Origin: Eucommia ulmoides
Lineage: Eukaryota; Streptophyta; Magnoliopsida; Garryales; Eucommiaceae
Assembly (NCBI GenBank): GCA_016647705.1
Contig: CM028335.1
Coordinates: 2,976,001-3,040,000, forward strand
Direction of reading: 5' to 3'
Length of the DNA: 64,000 nucleotides
Part shown: positions 58,081-64,000 of the stretch, piece after piece
Numbering within the stretch: the stretch's first letter is position 1
Layout: each line of letters opens with the position of its first letter
The notes under the pieces: generated by a model
Databases searched by the model: none
The model's input: the letters and a program-made list of their open reading frames with translations, nothing else
Told to the model about the DNA's origin: nothing
Position numbers and translations under genes: made by a program

Positions 58081-61000
58081 AGTATAATGTTTAAGTATGG
58101 GTGTCGAACCACAGGGATTGGATTGTAACTATTAATTTTGTATTTTATTTTTCTTGAGTGAAATAAAGAATTTTGGTTGGATTTCAAATTTTAATAATGA
58201 AATAGCAGAAAATTAATCAATTGAGATAAAATATATATAAAAGTTCGGGTTAGGGACATGCATAAATTCATCAATTTATCTTATAAATTTTATTCCTATT
58301 TCTTTCATTCAATGTGTAATCAAGTAGTACTAACTACAAGTCAATATTACCGCGAAAGATAAATCGACCACTTAATTAGAATAAAATATCTTTATAATTC
58401 AATTCTTACATTAACTAATCTGTGGTGAATTAATCGTTTAGTATAATTTATCCAATTAAGTCGTATCGATACCATTAAAACTGATTGTAAAACTGTTAGA
58501 TTTAAACCACAGATATTAGATTTAACATTAGAAATACGAATAAATTCAAATCTAAATCTTTTTAACAACATTTAGAACATAAACTATTTCAGAAAAATAT
58601 TTAAGATCACAATCCTCGTTTTACAACCTTACACACATAAGAATAAAATATACTTCGAACAAGAACAAAATTACATAGATAATTTTGAGAAGAAATACAG
58701 TCTTAACTCAATCCTTGTAATCTGCTGACCCTTTGCCCTTTAATTTCCATTAATTCACAATTTATTTCTATTTATCAATTCAAAAAATAGTCCAACTTTG
58801 ATTGATATTTAGTTCCCCATGAAATGAATAAGGAACAAAATAAATCGCATTAACTAGCCCTTCATGTGTAGCAGATAAATCATGTCTCCTCCAATTGGTA
58901 ACGGTTCCCTTAATTAGGGAATCGTTACCCACTTTGCAAGCAGGTTGGATCTCAAGGTCGGATCACAATTTTGTTCCATTTTGTCTTCTTTAGCTATTTT
59001 TTTACTCTTATTTGACATTTCTTTATTTTTGAATTTATTCCTACAAAAATAATAAATTGTCTTATTACTAATTAAAATTAATAAAAATAATATCAAAATT
59101 TTAGATTAAGAATGGAAATTTAGTATAAAATTGAGAACGATCATGTTTTTCTTAACCAGCTTCGGAAAAATAGCACGCTTCCCCATCGCTCGTGTCCTAG
59201 TATATCCCAACAAAATGGACAAACCGAACGAAAATATAGACATATTCTTGAGACAATTCGTGCTCTCCTCATTTTTTCATAATGTCCTGAGCATTTTTGG
59301 AGTAATGTTGTTATCACAGCCGTCTACACAATAAATCGTGTTCCTTCCGCCACAATCCAGAACTAGTCTCCATTTTATCATCTTTTTTATAAACCTCCCA
59401 ATTTCTTTGATCTCAGAGTCTTTGGTTGCACTTATTTTATTCTTCTCAAACCACATGAACACAACAAACTGGAACCAATGGCTCGTCTGTGTTGTTTTCT
59501 TGGATATGACATCAAACATAAAGAGGACCGGTGTTGGGATTCCATTTCTAAAACTCTGCATATCTCTCGACATATCGTCTTTTAGATATTTTGTTTCTTA
59601 TGGTTATTTGACATGTCAACCATTATTGACTCCAAATTCTTTACTGATCCATCAATTGAGTTGTTTCTTGAAGATACAGTTTCAGGTATTGTTGAGTTCA
59701 CTCCAGCACCACCAGTTGAACCCAATCCTGCACCTTACGCTGAGTCCACCCCAAAACCACTAGCTGAACCCACTCTAGAACCACCAGCTGATCTCACCCC
59801 TCCAACTCCAGTAACCATACCTGAGCCTTTTTCCTGTGGTCGATGATTCTGTATTGACTGCCTCTAAGACCTACGCTCCAGATCACCCCTGTCGTTCTAT
59901 TAGGGTAACTGATCATCCATTTTACCTTACTGATTTTTATTGTTTTTCTACTATACTTCATCTGTATGAGTCTCAATCCTATAAGGAGGCTAGTATTAAT
60001 TCTCTTTGCTAGAAAGCAATGGACGAATAACTTCAGACCCTCACAAAAACTCACACCTGGATATTGTTGACTTGTCCCTGGAAAAACTCCTATTGGGTGC
60101 AAATGGATGTTTAAGATCATGACGCTTTCTGATGGTTCTGTTGAACAATATAAAGCCCGAATTCTATACAAAGGATTTGCTTAGGAATATAACATTAACT
60201 ATGAATAGACATTTGCTCCAGTGAAGTGGCTCACATCTGTCTGTATACGTCTTGTTGTCGCTGCTATTAAAAAATGGTCTCTCTTTTAAATGGATGACAA
60301 AAATGCATTTCTCAATTGTGATCTTTTTTAGGAAGTCTATATGCATACTCCTCCTGGCCTGGTTGCCTCTCGAAATAAAGTTTGTCGGCTTCGTCGTGCC
60401 CTATATGGTTTGAAACAAGCTCCACATAACTAGTTCGTCAAATTCAACACTACCATTCATCAGTTTGGGTTCACACCTAATGCTCATGATTCGACTCTGT
60501 TTATTCGTCATACTGCCAACGGTATTATTCTTATTTTATTATACGTAGATGACATGATTATTACTAGAGATCATCTACGCGGTATTTCTGAATCCAAATA
60601 GTTTCTCAGTGGATAATTCGAGATGAAAGATCTTGGCGTGCTCACGTATTTTCTTGGCCTCGAAGTCTCATCCGATTTAAATGGATATTTTCTCTCTCAT
60701 GCTAAATATGCCTTGGATCTCTTTTCTAAGGCTGGGATCACTAACTTAACTATTTCCACTACTCCTCTCGAGCTGAACATCAGACTTACTCCGCTCAATG
60801 GTTCACCTCTTCAGGATGCCACTCTATATGATAACCTGGTTGGAAGTATTGTATATCTCACTATCACTCACCCCGACATTGCCTATGTCGTTCATCAAGT
60901 CAACCAGTTTTTGTCCACTCATCGGACCACCAATTACTCGGTTGTTCTTCGCATCTTTCGGTATGTTAAGGATACTTTATTTTATGGACTTTATTTCTCA

Positions 61001-61493
61001 ACTCAGTCTGCTTCTATCTTACAAGCTTATTCTGATGTCGATTGGGCTGGAGACTCCACCGGAAGACGTTCAACCATTGGTTACTATTTTTTTTTTGGGT
61101 AACTCTCTCATTTTCTGGCGTAGTAACAAACAAATTGTGGTTGCTTGCTCCAGTACCAAAGCTTAATATCGTGTTATGGCTGATGTAACTCAAGAACTTT
61201 TCTAGCTTCAATGGCTACTCACTAACATGGGCATCTTTTCTCCTACTGCCACTACCTGAGTGCTATTTAAATCGCTCACAATGATGTCTTCCACGAGCGT
61301 GCAAAACACATTGAGACTGATTGTCATTTCATCCGTTATCACATTCTACAGAATACGGTTCGTCTACAATCCGTCAGTTCATTCGATCAGACAACAGACA
61401 TTTTTACTAAGGCTCATCCACTAGATGCTTTTCACTTTCTGGTTTCCAAATTTAAGTTCACCTCCCACTTACCGCCTTGAGTTTGAGGAGGGA

Positions 61494-61651
61494 TGTTAAT
61501 GTAATAATGGACTTGGCCCACTTAGCCCATTAGGGTAAAACCCTAACCCCACTTCATCTATAAATAGTTGTATATATGATGTATTCTTTATATCTCTTTC
61601 TTATAATATCAATTCATTGCTCATGTTTTTCACATCTCAATTATCTTAACA
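61494..61651 (+). repeat. 3' LTR of the outer Copia element
   Basis: Starts TGTTAATGTAATAATGG after the purine tract, has a TATA box (CTATAAATAG near 61558), and ends CAATTATCTTAACA. It matches the 5' LTR at 43513-43624. Confidence 0.85.
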
Positions 61652-61923
61652 TGGAACTTTATAGAACGGTCCAGTTGCAAGAAAAGTTTGAACATCTTCT
61701 TTAGTAAGGGGATTCTATCAACCTGTTATATAAAAATAAATTTTTGGGTATTTTATGATTCAATTATTTATGGGACTCAATCTTAATTCGAGACATATGA
61801 ATATATCAATGAATTTTCCTTGGTGAGAAAATAAATATGGTATTATTTATTTGTGTAAAAAAACATTTAAGATATGAATCAAAATTGTTCATTAAAGTAC
61901 TCACTTGAAATTGTTGATTAATG

Positions 61924-62660
61924 TGTTGTGTGGGTTATCCCACATTGATAATTGAAGAAATAAAAAGTCATTTATTAAGACTTGGGTTACCTCTTGAAGG
62001 TTAGCCCTTTAAGGCATTGAACTGATATGGATAGAAAGTAAGTCAAAAGCTATAAAACAAATAAAATCAAAAGTGCGCGTTGTCACCGACCGACCCATCA
62101 CTCGCTCGCTTGGGCCGGGCTCGAGCGTGGGGTTGGTCTTGGTCTTAGTCTTAGGGAATGTTTGGCTTAGATTTGTAATGTTTTATACAAAATTTGAAAA
62201 TCCCAACCCAAACAGAGCTTAATTCTTCAGGTTTGTAACTGTAAAGAGTTACAAACTTGAAGATTGTTCAGATGTGTAACTGATAGAAATTAACTCCTGC
62301 ATTTTAATTCAGAAGTTTCAAGCTTCTTCCTTGCCTTAAGTTACTGATTTTACTCCCTATAAAAGGGCATACATTTTCAACATATAGGCATCCAATTCTA
62401 AACTTGCATTGCAGTTTCTTCAGATTGTTTTGAGAGATTAGTTTGTTCTTGAGAGTTATTGAAAGAGTTCAACGCATTTCCGTTCATTGAGCTTTTAGTT
62501 TCCACTGCTGGTATTAGTAGCAGTTGATTGTTGTATTTTGGGAGACAGACGCTCACTTCAACCATAAAGTACCGCAGCAGTGGTGAAATCCACTTTAAGG
62601 AGAAATCGTCAAATGATTGTCTCGATCTCTTTTCTAGTTTTTTTTTTTTTCATTTATGTT
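61924..62660 (+). repeat. LTR-like segment, possibly a solo Copia LTR
   Basis: Begins TGTTGTGTGGGTTATCCCAC then ATTG, a start seen in many plant Copia and TRIM LTRs. It has a TATA box (CCCTATAAAAGGGC near 62356), a leader with TTGAGAGATT/TTGAGAGTTATTG words and a T-rich end. The 3' limit (...TATGTTCA) is a guess, and no target duplication was found. Confidence 0.45.
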
Positions 62661-62869
62661 CAGTAATATGGTAAATATCTTGTTCTAGTTTTCTTTTCAG
62701 TATTTATGTTCTTGTTTTCCATTCAGTATTTCATAATCACACTGTAATATAAATTTCTATTTTTGTTTTTTATGTTGTCTTCTGTTAATTTGGAATGTTT
62801 TTGTAACAAATATCTTTGGTTTGTTTCTTTTTTTTTTTCTTACTAATTTCATATGACTAATTAATTAAA

Positions 62870-63110
62870 TAATTAAGGGTAAAATACAAAACAGCCCAGG
62901 TAAAAGACAAAATCTACCATATGGCCCTACAATTTTTTTTTTACACACAATAATCCTAAAAAAGGCAGTACTTTGTACCAAATAGTCCTTTTTTTTAGTT
63001 TGCCCATTTTACCCTTCCTTTATTTCAATTGTTCCTCATTTCTTTACTGCAATCGTTCTTTTCCCTCACCCAACAAGATCTCATAATCCTTCCTCTCCCT
63101 CTGCAACATT
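62870..63110 (+). repeat. Possible single arm of an inverted-repeat element
   Basis: AAGGGTAAAATACAAAACAG, CCATATGGCCCTACAA, GTACCAAATAGTCC and GCCCATTTTACCC have the wording seen in the arms of the MULE-like elements in this window. The opposite arm was not found and may lie beyond the window. Confidence 0.35.
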
Positions 63111-63359
63111 CGGTGATAGCTCCAATCCTCTACTAGTTCACCGTTCGTGAGTAAGGAACGGTACATGAGAGTTGAGATAATCATACGATACCTGAGAGAG
63201 ATCAATAGAGAGCGAGCCAGATTGCGAGTGCCTCCAGTAAGAACTTGATTGACGTACTGATTGTATCGTATTTTGTGCGATTTAATACCATTAAATTAAG
63301 TTTTGTTAATCTCTTGAATACATTAAATTATTACGATTAATTTATTTTATTTATTTTGT

Positions 63360-64000
63360 AGATTTTTGGATTGGAGCAAAAAAATACTGTATTTTGAGGC
63401 AAACGGAGCTAAAAAGAATCTACCCATGACCAACGAACCAGGCATCCCAACACAATCACAAGAGCGCGTGCTAGTTAGCAGAAACAAATGAAGGCGTTTG
63501 GAGCAAAATGGAATAAAGCGCACATTTTAGGTTGTTTTGACACATGTTCGTAATCAGGCCATAACTTTCACTTCAGAATTCCGATTAAGGTGATTTAAGA
63601 TGATATAGAAAGAGAAGAAAAATATCTGCAACTTTCATGTTTTGGGTTTTTCCGAATCAGACTATATCATGGTCTAAATTGAGCTTGAAGTGGCTATACC
63701 TGCACTGTTGGCGGTCCAATTTGAAGAAAAATGGAGATAATTGAAAACCCGACCCGTGACCTGATCTGACCCGCGAACTAACCTAATTTTCTGATCAACC
63801 TAGAACCAATGAATGATCATTTAAGTCTATGGAAGCAAGGATAGAACGTGGTAAGGAGCAATCAAGGCCATTCAAATTATAAGGGGTCAAAAGTATAAAA
63901 AAAGAAAGGTTGGTGCAAAGGAGTAATGATGTCATTCAAATACATCATTCAATTTTCTTTTTCAAGGGATTTTCGGACAGAAGGTTGGAAGAGAGATTGA
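63360..64000 (+). repeat. Gypsy LTR-like sequence running off the right edge
   Basis: The words AGGCCATAACTTTCACTTCA, GAATTCCGATTAAGGTGATT and ATCTGCAACTTTCATGTTTT are of a type I associate with LTRs of Tat/Ogre-like plant Gypsy elements. A TATA-like AGTATAAAAAAAG lies near 63891. No coding part is in view. Confidence 0.45.

Larger units (their letters stand above)
45827..59143 (-). mobile_element. Athila-type Gypsy retrotransposon, broken, nested in the Copia element
   Basis: The minus-strand element has its 5' LTR on the right (54947-59143, itself holding a solo LTR) and its 3' LTR on the left (45827-48760). The primer-binding site TGGCGCCGTTGCCGGGGA (54941-54924) is the one Athila elements use. 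Parts on the minus strand: gag (about 54562-54260 and lower), reverse transcriptase/RNase H (about 53770-53000), integrase (about 52600-51530, with [17 protein letters not shown] and [18 protein letters not shown]), and a region after pol with an Athila-like extra ORF (50756-50259). A purine tract (GTGTAGGGGTG) abuts the 3' LTR. TGCCT before it and TGTTT after it differ only by C/T changes and are a probable target duplication. The coding region has many disruptions. Confidence 0.92.
54947..59143 (-). repeat. 5' LTR of the Athila-type element, split by a solo LTR
   Basis: Without the 3084-bp insert and one target copy it is about 1.1 kb. It shares TCGCTCAAATTTAATTC, GGATTGGATTGTAACTATTA and ATTTAGTATAAAATTGAGAA with the left LTR. 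Its inner end reads TA where the partner has TG. Confidence 0.85.
43471..61651 (+). mobile_element. Copia retrotransposon, broken, split by a nested Athila element
   Basis: Left part 43471-45826, right part 59144-61651. The 5' LTR is followed by the primer-binding site TGGTATCAAGAG (43625). Parts: gag/protease region (about 44700-45200), GAG-pre-integrase (about 45400-45540), integrase (about 45550-45826 and 59144-59640), reverse transcriptase (about 60060-60620, with LLYVDDMIIT) and RNase H (about 60620-61440, DVDWAGDSTGRRST). A purine tract (GAGGAGGGA) precedes the 3' LTR. No target duplication was found, and the 5' edge is uncertain. The element carries many disruptions and is an old fossil. 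Confidence 0.88.

Overview
The window is nuclear DNA of a flowering plant, most likely a eudicot. It is AT-rich, holds a few spaced single genes with plant-type introns, and is packed with Copia and Gypsy LTR retrotransposons, plant SINEs and short inverted-repeat DNA elements. The species cannot be named from the sequence. Everything below was read by eye; no alignment or database search was run.

Host genes. Five intact or partial genes are supported: exon 1 of a GT14 (beta-glucuronosyltransferase-like) gene on the minus strand (3881-4463, rest not in view); two single-exon ATL-type RING-H2 ubiquitin ligases on the minus strand (6614-7120 and 20622-21125); an HSP20-like chaperone-superfamily gene on the plus strand (about 28468-29670) with a long leader that carries a 48-residue upstream ORF; and a complete two-exon cytosolic Hsp70/Hsc70 on the minus strand (39821-42906) ending in EEVD, with a TATA box and a perfect three-box heat-shock element. 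A sixth host locus, a dead cellulose-synthase-like D (CSLD) fragment, is scattered over 9349-17980. The genes do not form an operon or an obvious pathway.

Layout. 1-2842: Tork-type Copia remnant (minus) abutting an opposite-facing LTR. 3548-6570: duplicated repeat, GT14 exon and three inverted-repeat elements, one holding a SINE. 8378-9230: Harbinger-like MITE. 9349-17980: CSLD pseudogene split by a Copia element (which itself holds a 2.6-kb solo LTR) and by a SINE (which itself holds another insertion). 18377-19405: two local tandem arrays. 21600-22450: LTR-like repeat. 22845-39531: several inverted-repeat elements with 9-bp target duplications, one carrying a nested hAT-like element, one an almost perfect palindrome inside a minisatellite. 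43471-61651: a three-level nest, Copia (+) containing an Athila-type Gypsy (-) containing a 3.1-kb solo LTR. 61924-64000: LTR-like debris and a possible inverted-repeat arm.

I found no new protein-coding system. The most unusual content is the repeat architecture: ordered nested insertions readable from target duplications, a family of inverted-repeat elements with a shared plan, two very long solo LTRs with different minisatellites at the same place, and a Copia element whose LTRs seem to end in TA rather than CA. All retroelements seen are broken or reduced to LTRs.
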